NCBI GenBank assembly: GCA_950295325.1 | Contig: OX485806.1 | Span: 56,291,169 to 56,355,168 of the forward strand | Direction: 5' to 3' | Length of the DNA stretch: 64,000 nucleotides | DNA from: Polytrichum commune | Lineage: Eukaryota; Streptophyta; Polytrichopsida; Polytrichales; Polytrichaceae | Shown here: positions 33,332-44,772 of the stretch, piece by piece | How positions within the stretch are numbered: the first letter of the stretch is position 1 | Layout of the letters: every line of letters starts with the position of its first letter | The notes under the pieces: generated by a model | What the model saw: the letters and a program-made list of their open reading frames with translations, nothing else | The model's database searches: none | What the model was told of the DNA's origin: nothing | Program-made: the position numbers and the translations under genes

Positions 33332-34439
33332 GTTCGACTTCCATGTTTATGACCGCAGTTGAGATGTTTAGAACTACTTCTTTGGTTGGCTCACCATCTG
33401 ACCCATCGTCGTCATCTTGTTCTACCTCTAAGGTTGCTATCTTTCTTTTGATTGTTGGGCATTCAAAGCTCCGATGCCCAGGCTTGTGACACTTAAAACA
33501 TAATCTTTTCTTAACATGCTCTTCTTGGTTTTCCTTGCTCAGCATTGAAGACTTGTTCCCTTGATTGAAGTTTAAAAATTGAGAAGGTTTGGAAGTTTTA
33601 GAAAACTTAGCAAATTTGGAGCTTTGATTGGCAGGGTAATTAGACACTAAGGATTTTTTCCCCAATTGACCTTTATTCCTCTCCATCATGCTATTAACTT
33701 CTCTTTCAAAGTTCATAGCCAACCCATAAGCTTCATCTAAAGTCTTTGGACTATGAGCACTAACTTTGAACCGGATTGAATCTTTTAAGTTGCGAACAAA
33801 TAATTCAATTATGTCACTTTCACCCCAATTAGGAAAGTAAATAATGTGTTCATCAAACTTTAACTTGAATTGGGTAACTGACAAACTTCCCTGCTTCAAG
33901 TCATACAATCCTTGGCGCATGTCCTCGCCATAGTTGCCAGGGAGAAATTGATGAAGAAATAATTCTTTGAAAGTACTCCATGTTGAAATAGGCCCCAATC
34001 CTCGGTTTTCGCGGTCCTTCTTTAATGTATCGAACCAAACTTTAGCTTTGTCTTGAAGAAAAAATATTGCGGCCTTGATCTTATCTGCATTCTTGTACTT
34101 TGACGGGAAAAAATCCTCCACTATCGAAATGAAAGACATGACTTCTTCTGGTTTGCAATTTCGCCTTCCAAAACTCGGTTTGATTGGATATTTTTTCAAA
34201 TCGTTCAAAATATCAATTTTTCCATGAGAAAATCTCCTTGGAGAAGATGTTGCACTCGACTCTACCTCTCTTGAGACAGGTGGTGTAACTGTAAGATTTC
34301 CTCTTGAAAGAGGTGGAGAATAAGGAAGAGTCTCCCTAGGAAGAGGTGGGATTCCAGGTTGTGCTAAACCTTGGCCTTCCCTCAATGCAGGCAAGACGGC
34401 TCTCACAATCCTTTCTTCAAATCCCTCCATAGGATCCAT
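33306..34439 (-). CDS. Gag protein of the gag-only LTR element, intact
   Basis: A 377-residue frame from an ATG (34,439) lying 18 bases from the LTR to a TAG stop, without interruption. Residues about 70-260 form a retrotransposon gag (capsid-like) domain: AAIFFLQDKAKVWFDTLKKD, FKELFLHQFLPGNY and LFVRNLKDSIRFKV are typical of Ty3-type gags. A CCHC zinc knuckle CFKCHKPGHRSFEC follows near residue 318, spacing C-x2-C-x4-H-x4-C, all ligands present. The tail is acidic (EQDDDDGSDGE). Gag forms the particle and binds element RNA. Unlike the other elements in the window it shows no decay. The last eight codons and stop lie within the LTR repeat. Confidence 0.9.
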   Translation of the reverse strand: MDPMEGFEERIVRAVLPALREGQGLAQPGIPPLPRETLPYSPPLSRGNLTVTPPVSREVESSATSSPRRFSHGKIDILNDLKKYPIKPSFGRRNCKPEEVMSFISIVEDFFPSKYKNADKIKAAIFFLQDKAKVWFDTLKKDRENRGLGPISTWSTFKELFLHQFLPGNYGEDMRQGLYDLKQGSLSVTQFKLKFDEHIIYFPNWGESDIIELFVRNLKDSIRFKVSAHSPKTLDEAYGLAMNFEREVNSMMERNKGQLGKKSLVSNYPANQSSKFAKFSKTSKPSQFLNFNQGNKSSMLSKENQEEHVKKRLCFKCHKPGHRSFECPTIKRKIATLEVEQDDDDGSDGEPTKEVVLNISTAVINMEVEQEPKIEDS

Positions 34440-34440
34440 T

Positions 34441-34456
34441 CCTGCTCTGATACCAA
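34441..34456 (-). promoter_or_regulatory. Primer binding site, initiator-Met tRNA
   Basis: Just inside the 5' LTR the minus strand reads TTGGTATCAGAGCAGG. TGGTATCAGAGC is the standard plant LTR-element site complementary to the 3' end of initiator tRNA-Met. It fixes the element orientation as minus and is followed directly by the gag ATG. Confidence 0.9.
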
Positions 34457-34457
34457 T

Positions 34458-34714
34458 TGTAACGAACCTCTCACCGGTTTATCACCAACTTTCACACTAA
34501 CACGTACCAACCCAAAATAATCATAGACCAAGTAGGTCTTAGTTTAAGCTCAACCACCCGACCATAGGAAAGAGACCAAATGTGCTCTCTCCTCCCCCGA
34601 GCTTCTTCTTATGCCGAAGCACTACTTTGACTTTCTATCTTTACATATAGTAAAAATATCATATTCATAACTCTATCTTTTAGTTCTACTATGAATCTTC
34701 CATCTTTGGTTCTT
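34458..34714 (-). repeat. 5' LTR of the gag-only element
   Basis: Direct repeat partner of 33,075-33,331, 257 bases with about 11 differences. It ends next to the primer binding site. The TATA-like words ACTATATGTAAAG and ATATGATATTTTTAC in it could hold the promoter. Confidence 0.85.
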
Positions 34715-34753
34715 CTAAAACCTTTTTCCATCTCTTATCTCAATCTCATTCTT

Positions 34754-35117
34754 CCAATTGGAATTGTCTAATTCCAATTGGATTCATTCATCATTCTTTC
34801 TAGTTGGAACTGTCTATTTCCAACTAAATTCATTCATTCATTCTTCTAGTTGGAATTGTTTAATTCCAACTAGATCTATCTATTCATTAAGAGTTGTCTA
34901 ACTTCAATAAATAACATTCATCTTTCCAATTCTGGAGTGGTCCAACTCCAATGCACCTCATCGAGAGTTGCTTAACTCATGTGCACGTGTTCTCAATATA
35001 GAATGGTTTAATTCCAATGCACTATGTGCAGAGCTATTTAACTCTAGTGCACATGTTGTCAATCTTGAGTTGTCTAACTCCAATCCATCCATCTTCAACT
35101 AGGAGTTGTCTAGCTCC
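34754..35117. repeat. Array of about ten small hairpins
   Basis: Short inverted repeats share a TGTCTA-like loop and GGAAT/ATTCC or GAGTT/AACTC stems. Clear ones: 34,754-34,781 (11-bp stem CCAATTGGAAT, loop TGTCTA), 34,801-34,826 (stem TAGTTGGAA), 34,846-34,873 (11-bp stem CTAGTTGGAAT, loop TGTTTA), then weaker ones near 34,890, 34,934, 34,963, 35,000, 35,031, 35,066 and 35,102. They are spaced 30-50 bases, joined by CATTCATTCA or GTGCACATG words. The stems vary together while staying paired. No coding frame. Function unknown. Confidence 0.7.
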
Positions 35118-35277
35118 CATCATCCTTTGCCTACACACTGGCACATGTGGTTAGAATATTCAATTATCCATCAATATTGGTAGTTACCTTACAATGACAC
35201 TACCGTCAATGATTAGGTGTTCATACACCCAACCTCGTCATCATGGTATACATTAGATATCACATTGTCAATTAGCC

Positions 35278-35610
35278 TTGTCGTTGAGGACGCCTCGTCG
35301 TCGTAGGATGACAACTAAGTGTAGTTACATTACACAAAGGTTTCTTGAATTTATGGCAGCAGTATTGGACAACTTATCAATAAACCCACCAAAGCAACTG
35401 GAATGTGTTGCAACTCTAGTACGAACTCTTGCAAACATAAATGAGTTTGTGTGTCTTTCCTTATGAGAGAGCCGCCTTTTATAGGTTAGGCGGGAATTAC
35501 AATGCTAGGTGACGTATAAATCGTACTTAAGTAAACTGCTAGTTCTATATAGGACTGAAGCTAACTGCTAGTTAGCTCTTATTTCTATATAGCTAGCTTT
35601 TACACTAACA
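35278..35610 (-). mobile_element. Candidate solo LTR or LTR fragment
   Basis: Read on the minus strand it begins TGTTAGTGTAAAAGC, typical for copia-type LTR starts. About 125 bases later comes CCTATAAAAGGCGGC, a good TATA box (35,477-35,483 on the plus strand). Duplicated words AACTGCTAGTT and CTATATAG occur in the upstream part. The downstream limit is not defined and no primer site or coding domain follows, so a solo or truncated LTR is most likely. Confidence 0.4.
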
Positions 35611-36842
35611 GAATGGGTGAAAAAAATGAAACCTTCTTGTGAATGTAGCCCGGGTACAATACTTGGCACAATTGATACACACAAAAATCCCAATGTTGCA
35701 TGGTACCCACCATGGACATAAAAGAGGTCCACCCAAACTTAAAATAACTTTGCAGTCATTCATTCATTTAAGCACAAAATAAACCATAAACTAAAATGAA
35801 CAATATTTTGGAAAATTTAAAGCAAAATGCACCACAATACAAATGAAGGGCGCATTTTCCTCCTCGTTCAACAAACATATTGAATTAAATAAATAGTGAA
35901 ATATACACAACAAAATTAAGTAGTGAAGTGCACAACGCAAGGAAAGAGGGAAACACATTCTAAAAGACCTCCCGAAGCGCAAATTGATACCCTAACATGG
36001 CCTGACATGGTACAACACCTGCAGACGTCATTTTTTTTTCTTGGATGGCAAGTTCCACTCCTCTTCGTCAACACCTTTCACATCACCACCTACCACCATG
36101 GCTATCCTGGGATAGATATCACCCGAACCTAAAGCCAATCATGTTTTCCCTTCATTTGGTTAGTCCACCCTAACCCCCAACTAATGCACATAAATAACTC
36201 CCACTTCTTGAGGGCCAAGCTCATTAGGTGTTGGTTTCAAGACACACGATGAATGTGTAAAGATAATCCTAAAAGTGAAAGATGATATAGTTTTAGACAC
36301 CAATGACAACCGTAGTTCTTTAAGAATGAGTATAATTGATATATGATATGAATTGTCACTAGGTCCATGATACATCAACATAGTATAATTCTTTAATTTT
36401 TTCACAACCAAATCATATTATGTCCAAAAAATATAAAATAAAATAAGATATTTGAAGTTGTTTTTAAAATTTACAACAAAATCTCTTATAAAATCTTGTG
36501 ATTTCCTCAATACATTATACATCAAGATGTAATAAGTTCATCTACCTTAGTATATTGTAGATTCCACATGTAAGAACACCAAGGGCTTTTGGATTAAATT
36601 AAGGGAGATTTATACCATGGCGCAAGTCTAGAAAACTTGGAGTCTAAAACAATCTTCTAATGAACCTCAAATTTGAAGATTTGTTTCCTAAACTAAGGGC
36701 CACTTTTTACTTGGGGTTGGATTGAGGGCCGACCTGAACTCCCATCTAGGGCCCGATTGGGATCCTCCATTGGATTGAGCTCATATTGTCCGTCAATCAT
36801 TAGGGGGTAATTTATTTTCCTCTCCTCTTCATTCCACTCCTC
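35611..36842. other. Unassigned intergenic DNA
   Basis: Only short frames without domains (for example 35,982-35,791 and 36,411-36,181 on the minus strand). No repeat structure or RNA gene recognised. Confidence 0.3.
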
Positions 36843-37535
36843 TAATAACACAACAATTAGCATAAATATGGTTGCATTAGATTAATAAGGCAACAAATAG
36901 GGCGTTAATCACACACTTAATATAAAAATGAAATATTTTAAGCATTTAAGCATATAGTATGGCCTAGGCTATGGGTTAGTCTAATAACGCATCAATTACC
37001 TAAAATATGATAGCATTAGACTAATAACACAACAATTAGGGTGTTAATCACACATTTAAGATAAAAATGAAACATTTAAGCATTTAATCAAGCACATGGT
37101 ATAGCTTAGGCTATGGGTTAGTTTAATAAGGTAACAATTAGTATAAGTATGTTAGCAATAGGGTAATAACACAACAATTAAGACACTAATCATACACTTA
37201 AGATAAAAATGAAACATTTTAAGTTGTCAATCAAGAATTTGGCATACATTAGGCAATGGGTTAGTCCAATAATACAATAATTAGCACAAATATGGTAACA
37301 TTAGGCTAATAACACAATAATTAAGGTGTTAATCACACACTTTAGATAAAAATGAAACATTTAAGTATTTAATCGAACATATGGGACGACTTAGGTTATG
37401 GTTAGTTTAATAAGACAACAATTAGTATAAATATGGTAGCATTAGGCTAATAACACAACAATTAAGGTACTAATTATACACTTAAGACAAAAATGAAACA
37501 TTTAAGCCATTAATCAAGAATATGTTGTGCCTCCT
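36843..37535. repeat. Minisatellite, about 141-bp unit, five copies
   Basis: Units begin at about 36,843, 36,982, 37,124, 37,267 and 37,408 with TAATAA(C/G).CAACAATTAG. Each contains AAATATGGTAGCATTAGGCT, TAATAACACAACAATTAAGG, TAATCACACACTTAAGATAA, AATGAAACATTTAAGCATTT and TATGGCTTAGGCTATGGGTT words. Periods are 139-143 bp. By eye the copies are about 80-90% identical. Each unit itself holds two related TAATAA...CAACAATTA halves, suggesting an older, shorter unit. Confidence 0.85.
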
Positions 37536-38234
37536 AAAACACACTCATCGCTTAATCCATTGAACATGGTAGATATATTTATAGGAGCATTTTGATGTTG
37601 AAATAGATTCAAAAATCCCAATTTAGTCTGGTGGGACCCAATTTCGATTCACTAATCACAACCCTATAGATGTCGTCCCCCATAGTATTAAGTGTCATGA
37701 AACTTAATTATCAAAAACACCAAACATTGACCACAATAAGTTTTATGAAACTTAACCCTGAAAACCATTGGACCTCACCACTTTACATGTGATAAGGTTA
37801 TGCCCCAAAAAAATTCATAAAGTGAGGCCGGATTGAAGACTTAATCGGGCCTGTGCTTTGGCCGGCCCCAAGCCGTGTATAAAGCCGCCCTAAAATGGGT
37901 ATTTTCGTGACTTTGGGTCTGGGCCAATTCATGTCCTCATATCTTGGACCCGGACCTCTAAGTGCAAAGTCCTTTGGGTCCAATTTTTCTTCTCAACCAA
38001 AATGTATCGCTCAATTTTGGAGTTTATTTGGTCTTGGACCCTAATCTAAACCCACCCTTCGAGGCACAGGGCGAAGACTTCAGGAAATCGTAGGGCGTCA
38101 AAGATCTTCATTTCCATTATTCCCGTAACCCTAGAACCCCTCTGCGCTTCCGCTTCCTACCTCTCGGATATGCCGCGCACGTAGCGCTGTGGTGCTCCCG
38201 ACAGTGGAGTCTCAAAGGGGAGGATATTGGACTG
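37536..38234. other. NAA35 upstream region
   Basis: Holds the presumed promoter and 5' UTR of NAA35. From about 38,050 GC content rises (CGCTTCCGCTTCC, CCGCGCACGTAGCGC), a common feature near plant promoters. No TATA box or ORF was identified with confidence. The left part is unassigned. Confidence 0.35.
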
Positions 38235-41200
38235 ATGGATCTTCTGGCGCTGCAAAGATCGCAAGAGGGGGGTGAAGCGGTCGTCCCAGTGATTATGAGT
38301 GATGTGGCTGCAGGGGATCAGACGGTGTGGCTCGACTCCTTCGGCTTTCTCGCGTCCGTTTGCACTGGTTTGATCTTTATTCATTATTTCTTTGGCTTTT
38401 CTTTCTGTATGGATCCCTTCCTGCCCGCGCTCACTCCTTGTGGAAACTTTTCATTGTAATAGTGATGAGCGATCTGTTTCCGCCCATCGGCGAAGTCATG
38501 ATTTAAATGTTTATCTTTCCAAAAACCAATGACGGTGTAAAAATTATCACCTAGAATTTTCTTTTGAAACCTGAGTCTGGATCTTCCTGCGCTTAATCCT
38601 TATTGTTTGTTTTGAGGTGAACCTTCCACGATCGATGCTCGGAGGTCATGAATTTTGGGTACAATTACATGGCAGAGCCTTGCTGATAGCTTGTAGTGAT
38701 TATACTTTTAGATCCTACACGCAGAGAACTTTGCTGAAGTCGTTGCATTAATTCTTGTAGTCATGTCTAGACATAATTCAAGCCCTATATCTTCTACTGT
38801 GAAATCATTTCAATGAACTGGACTGGGATTACAGAATTGGGAGTTGGGGAGCTTGTTCATGGCGACAATTTCAGTCTCTTCGAAGCCATGTCTGCTTTAG
38901 AGGTGTCATATCCACAACTAATTATGTTCGTGAATTTTTTCTGCTCTATGTATGTGATTCTTGCTGTTAATTTGTTGGCACCACTTCAATATACTGTTAT
39001 AAGAGGGATGTGAGGATGTTATCATACTATTTTTGTGTGTTTAATGACTTTTGAAAGTATCATTTGTGCACTGATCCTAGGTTTGTGCACTAACATTTCT
39101 TCTGCTGGTTTTAGATTATGGACCCAAAGATGGATGCAGGGATGGCTGTAGCAGGATTCAAGACTGTAGAAGAAGCCATAGAGAGTGGTGCGGCTCCTAT
39201 TCAGCTCAGTGTCCAGCAATTAGTGGATGTGTTTGACCAGATTTTAGCATGCGAGGTATGGTATAAAAAGAAGGATTCTCTCTTTACATACTTGTTTGTC
39301 AGCTACGTTCAAATCTAACAGTGGACTGTGACATTATCCAGGAACCTGATCAGTACAGATGAATTGAATCAGTGTTTCCTTTCTGTCATAAGTTCCATAT
39401 AGTTATGCATTTTGTTCACACAGAGTATATTTGTTCTGCCCTTTGATCTAATGCATTGATGTGTAGTGATAGCCAAGTGTTTTGTTGCAGTGTCTGGAAG
39501 AGATGTTACTGTCTGTTGCATGTAAATTACCTTGCCTGTCGTCATGAATTATTATGTGGCAGGCAACTTGGCATAACGGTCATGCTTTGGCACAAACTGT
39601 GTTTTCATGCCTATATTTATTGGATTTGGAGAGAACAATTCCCAATGCACTGCTTCATGCATTTTGCAAATGCACACGGGCCACTTGTTGTATTGTCAGG
39701 ACCACAATTGCTCTAGCTGATATCAGTGAGGTACGTGAACTATCAATGTAACATTTAGTAACTAACATGCTGGAGTTTAGGATTCACTATGTTTTCTTAT
39801 GAATATATTGCCCACGAACTGATTATGAGGTTGCAGTGAATGCCTTTATTTAGTACTCATGCAGGTAGTACATGGGACTGTATAACAAATCTCATGACTG
39901 CATGTATGCTGTGGTTCACAATTAGAAGTGTATCAGAGTTCAGACAGTTGATGGCAAGCAAGGTGTTGGTAATCTTCTTTTAAGAAGAAATTAGGATTGG
40001 TAACATGTGAATTTCTTTTGGCTTGATTAAATTAGAGAAACGAATCAGGTCCCTTAGTCTAAAATGACATCAAATCAAAGAGGATGCAATTCTGGTTTGA
40101 AACAGGAGGATGACTCCATTACGACGGCATATGGTTTGCCCCTTGAAGGGGAGGGGGACTCCAGATGCATATCACTATTGAATACAGTGGAGGAAGCTGT
40201 TGCTCGGCAGCTTCGAGGAAGCAAAGGCAGTTCCGCAGCTAGAAGAAAGGTTTTTGAGGGTATGCTTTTGAAGCAAACCTCTCAGATATAATTGGTCAGA
40301 TTTCTTAAGAGGCAGGTCATAGACAGAAAGTTGCAAGTGGGCTCTTATTGATGATGATGGGGTGATACATTATGCACTTTTGAGTGTATAAACCATCTCT
40401 ATGTAACGCTTTTTAGACACTTTCTGGAATCTCAATTTGGGCGTGGATGTTGATTTTTGCTTGCTGGGATTCCTGTAACAAAACTTCATTGGGATCTTCT
40501 GCAGATGGTGAGCCCTTGCAGGATGATCCTGCCCTGGAAGAAGGTTATTACCAGGCTGTGTTATGTCGACTGCGTTTTCGCAAGGTATGTGAATGGCTCT
40601 TAATTCATTGTGGCTTATTCACATCGCTTTCATTAAACCTTTTTAAAGACAATTCTAATAGAAAATTGGTGGGCTTTTTCTGTAGGCATTTCACCACACT
40701 TTGACATACATGGGCAAAGCACAAGGAAGAGGTCTGGATATTGCCCGCAAGCATGTTGCATCTGCTTTGTCAGAGCTGCGGGATATACGCTCCTCCTCAG
40801 CATTTCTGTCCTATGTACATGCTTCTAATATAACAGAAGAAAGTAGGGAGCGTGGCTCAACTGCTTCAGGGAGATCAGCGATTGGATTTGATGAGAGTGT
40901 CAACCGAAGACTACTAGCACCCACCCCCCCCCGGTCAATCCGAATCCTGAGCTGGGAGGATGTGAGCTCTTTTGTTCTGTTCCCACTTCTTGTTTTGTTG
41001 AACCCCACTGCTGTGTGACTACTGTGCGACTTTGAAATATAGCTGAATTAATATTGAATCAATGGTGCTGACTTTGAAGTTTAGCAACACATTCTTAACA
41101 TGTCCTTATACCATTATATACATGCTTTGCCTGCAAGACAGATGTATTACAAGCTTGTGTAAGTGGTCATTTTTGGGTCTAGATTGTTCAGATGCTAAAA

Positions 41201-44200
41201 AATGTATGGGATTTGTAACTTTAAACCATGACTTTGATTTCAGACGTTAGCATATTTTGAGAAACTTTTACAAGATCTTGATTGCGTATGCTCCCTACCC
41301 ATGACTCTTGGACTAGAAGAGCTCTTGCAGTTTGTGGCAGACTTCCACAAGTCACAACCTGATCTCCTAGCACGAGCAAGGTTGCAGGTAAAAGTCAACT
41401 TTTTCTTTTCAGCTTTCTGTTCTGTTCCTTCCTTTACATTAGTTTTCTTTTTTGTTTATCTAAATCTCTGTAGTGTATGATGCCGCATTTAATATCTACT
41501 TGGAGGAAAGTACAGAAGTTTTCTTGGGGATTTTGCCATTTATAGTCTTGATGTTAGGGTTTTCTGTTTTACTATAATTTTCAAAGCCTTGCTATTATTG
41601 TGTATGCTGTGAAACTTCAAGATTGTAATGTTTTACTTGTGGTGGCCTTCATGACTGTGGGGCCAAACCATCTGACAATGAAAGGTCCTGGTGCAGTTAC
41701 TTCTACTGCAAGATGGTAAGTTAATGGGAAGGGAGCCATTGGCGATTGCATTGGTCAAAGATTTCAATGTACCCTTGAACTTAACGAGTGGTGATCACCA
41801 TACTCAGGCCTTTGTCACCCATGCTACTCGGGTGAGTTGCTTAAAAGTGGAACAAGCCTGGAGACCTATATATGGGTGTGTATGAGTGCTATTATACATA
41901 TTTTCTATGAAACCATTACGATTTTCTTGTGATGTATTGAAGTATTTTTGTAAGGTATGTGTGCCTTAACCTCAAAGGCGTGGGTCTATTTGCTTATAGA
42001 CAGAACTTTAGTTGAAGAGGCTCTCTTATCTGTGATAAAAACCGTTATTGGATAATGGTGAACTCTGAAAAGGGAATGTCAAATTGCTGTAGTTTTAGTA
42101 CTATGTGAGTTTTGGTAGTGTAATCTAACAGGAAACTTTGTTGGATTCTGAGTGGCCCAGTTAACGCAGCAGTTGCTGAGGTTAATGTGCACCAATACCG
42201 CATGGCAACAGCGCAAGCTTGGGAGGGTAATACTAGACTGGGGCAGCCTGTTGCATGAGGTAGCATGCTTTTCTGAGCCTTGGCTAAACATGAGGAGTAG
42301 ATATCTAGAACAATTTGATTTGTTTCTACACTTCTCTTGTTGTTCCCTGGAGTGTGCATTCCACTTTAATTATTAAACTGACAAGGGGTTTAGAACCAGA
42401 TTGTGCAGGCATTGAAATGTTATGGATGCTTATTTCCATCGTTGGAGTCACAGTATGATAAAGATGGCATTTCTTTAGTGATTAAGTGGTATCGAAAGTA
42501 TTTTCAACCTGTATATTTATGTTTCATCAATTCTGCCACAGGAAATTTACTGTTGGTCTGGTTTTTGTGTGACAGGCAAAGGTTACTCAAGATTGCTTCC
42601 CTTGTTGCAGTAACCTGGGAAGTGCCCAGGATAAGGTGATGACACAGAATTCAGGAACTCTTGAGATCTTAAATTTCTAGTCAATATTACTGGGTGAATT
42701 CTATTAGAGAAGTAACTTAACATCTGAAGTTGTGATGATGCAATTGGTAGCTTTGTGGGCTTTAGGCTTTGAAAGTCACATCTCCGATCTTCTTTCAATA
42801 CTCATTGTTCTGTTGCAATTTGAGGTCTTCAATATAACACTCACAGATAACTTGGGTTGACAGAGCTGGGCAGGTGCTGCATTGACCATGTGGGTAGCAG
42901 AGCAAACCTGCTGGATTGTTCGTCAATTTCTTATGTTGGGTTTCCATTTGGACCTTTACTCCCTGAACGAATATTGCATGGTCTACTGGTACTTGTCACA
43001 GCCCAATACTCCAGATTTGAACTGCCTGTTTTTTTCTTAATGCAATTGTGATATCTTTGAAGTTCTGTAGCTGAAGGTTATTCCTTCCAGGTATTTGGAT
43101 CATGTGTTGTCAACATCTGCGCATTACATGCTTGCCAAGGAGACTTGCACTCAGTCTTCTCTAACACTGGATGCTCCTGACTCAGGTGCTTTCCTTACCC
43201 TGCATCATATAAGTTTTGTAATACAAGTAAGGCATTGGAACCAATTGCATAATTTCTCCTCTGCAATCCTAGTTCAGGTGTGGGTTGGTAAGTTCAGTTT
43301 TATCAAGTGCATGTGACTATGTAGAAATATGAGTTCTTCCTGTCCTCTGTAAGGCTATTGTAGCAAAGCATCTTGTTGAGGGTATCAGTGGAAGGAGCTT
43401 TAGAAGGAAATAGAGTGCCTGGGATATGAGATTAGTTCAGACGGGAATAGCAGGGAGAGAGCGATGACAGTTCGTGTTGCCTCCATAGGCTTACACAGAA
43501 GGCATCACTTGCTCTGTTGAATTTTCCACCATCAGTCAAAAAGAAGGGGAAGAAGAAGAAGGGTGTTGCCTCAGTGAAGCAGCTGGGAGGCATGTCAAAG
43601 GATTCCAGGAGCACTTCCTCTACTGTCCTGCTTCAGTGCTACAGCGACCTTTGTAAAGGATTTGTTTGGGTCAGTTCCCGTCCACTTCTGTTTTTGTTTT
43701 AGTGGTCAATCTTGACCAAGTAGTGTTTAGTCTCGTGCTTATTTCCAAAAATTACTGCACCATTTGAGTACTTACATGAAATTCAACAGTGTTGATGTAA
43801 TCTGGATGGAGAACTATGCCTGGGCTTCTGGTTTTGATCATGTGTGTCATTCTAACAGTGTGCTGTATACAAATATATGTTTCAGATGTTGTCAGCTTTG
43901 ACACATGACCACAAACTCGTCCAACGTTTCACAATTTTTAACACAGAAGAAGAGGTACAGTCTCTTCATGTGCATATGTATGTACTAATTGAGTCTCATC
44001 ATATTCCATTATATATCACATGTTGATTGAGGCAACGTTTCAGGACAATCTTGGTGGTCAATGGAAGTTGTTACATATTGTATGGCTTCAGTGAGATAGT
44101 AAACAAAGAGTTCATTCAACTGTCTTGATTTGTGATACTCTGCACACTTTTGGTAGCACTCTGATGATGAATGACTCCATGCAATATGAAAATGTGATGG

Positions 44201-44772
44201 AACAAAGTGATTCTTGTTCGCTGTTGTCAACAGAGGTTTTTGCAAAGGTTTGATGTGCTGCAAAAAGTTATGGTACCAGAGCCAATGTCCTACATCCACT
44301 TCAAAGAAAGCACTCGGCAGGGTCACTTATCTGTATGTCCTATGACACTTAATTGTGATCTGTATGATGCTGTTGATATTTGCATTTAATTCGATTATGT
44401 TTTAAAGTCTCTGAATGGAAAAGTCTTTGTTCTGGTATTTTGCTGTTGTCTCTAATTTCCAATAAGCATATGTGTATTGGCTTCGACTGTGTTGAGCAGG
44501 TGAAGGAATTATACCAACTTTCGTATGACCATTTCATGGCTGCCCAGCAGCATTTGCAAGAACTTGCGTTGTCTGCAGCCAAGGCCCCGGAGCTTTCAAC
44601 TGTAAGTCGTACACAATGGGCACTTGAGGTGAAGCAGATGGAACATGTAGTGTTACGGAACCGCATAGCCCTGCAGATTGCACACCAAGCTGGTCCGGGT
44701 GACAACCTTCGAGTGTCCTTTGACTTTGCCTACCACCCCTGTTTTGCAGTTGCTGTAGTCAAGAAATCTTGA
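38235..44772 (+). CDS. NAA35: NAA35/MAK10, auxiliary subunit of the NatC N-terminal acetyltransferase
   Basis: Seventeen exons: 38,235-38,367; 38,835-38,902; 39,115-39,255; 39,563-39,730; 40,106-40,259; 40,505-40,584; 40,686-40,961; 41,244-41,387; 41,697-41,831; 42,161-42,259; 42,576-42,635; 42,864-42,988; 43,091-43,185; 43,454 or 43,458-43,663; 43,886-43,954; 44,234-44,332; 44,500-44,772. About 774 residues. NAA35 anchors the catalytic NAA30 to ribosomes for co-translational N-terminal acetylation. Family landmarks: GELVHGDNFSLFEAMSALE then IMDPKMDAGM, a family hallmark, CRLRFRKAFHHTL, LAPTPPRSIRILSW, CMVYWYLDH, a Lys-rich stretch KKKGKKKKG and HPCFAVAVVKKS at the end. All junctions but 13-14 are in phase. 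Exon 11 is the least supported because that region is poorly conserved. Confidence 0.93.

Larger units (their letters stand above)
33075..34714 (-). mobile_element. Gag-only LTR retrotransposon (TR-GAG-like)
   Basis: Two 257-bp direct repeats (33,075-33,331 and 34,458-34,714) differ at about 11 positions, roughly 96% identity. Between them lie a primer binding site, and a single complete gag ORF on the minus strand. There is no protease, integrase or RT. This is the layout of the terminal-repeat-with-GAG group of non-autonomous plant elements, which must borrow enzymes from an autonomous partner. The element totals 1,640 bp. The inner LTR end is TG on the plus strand, but the outer end is not a clear TG/CA, and no 5-bp target duplication was found, so LTR limits may be off by some tens of bases. 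Confidence 0.85.

Noticed and set aside
35278-35466. Protein-coding ORF beginning in the TCGTCGTCG-rich stretch
   Set aside because: Sixty-two codons, no domain, and it lies antisense inside the LTR-like fragment.
41685-41696. Alternative acceptor for NAA35 exon 9 twelve bases upstream
   Set aside because: In frame and possible, but the shorter form keeps LQ followed directly by LLLLQDGKL, as in plant homologs I recall. Transcripts would decide.
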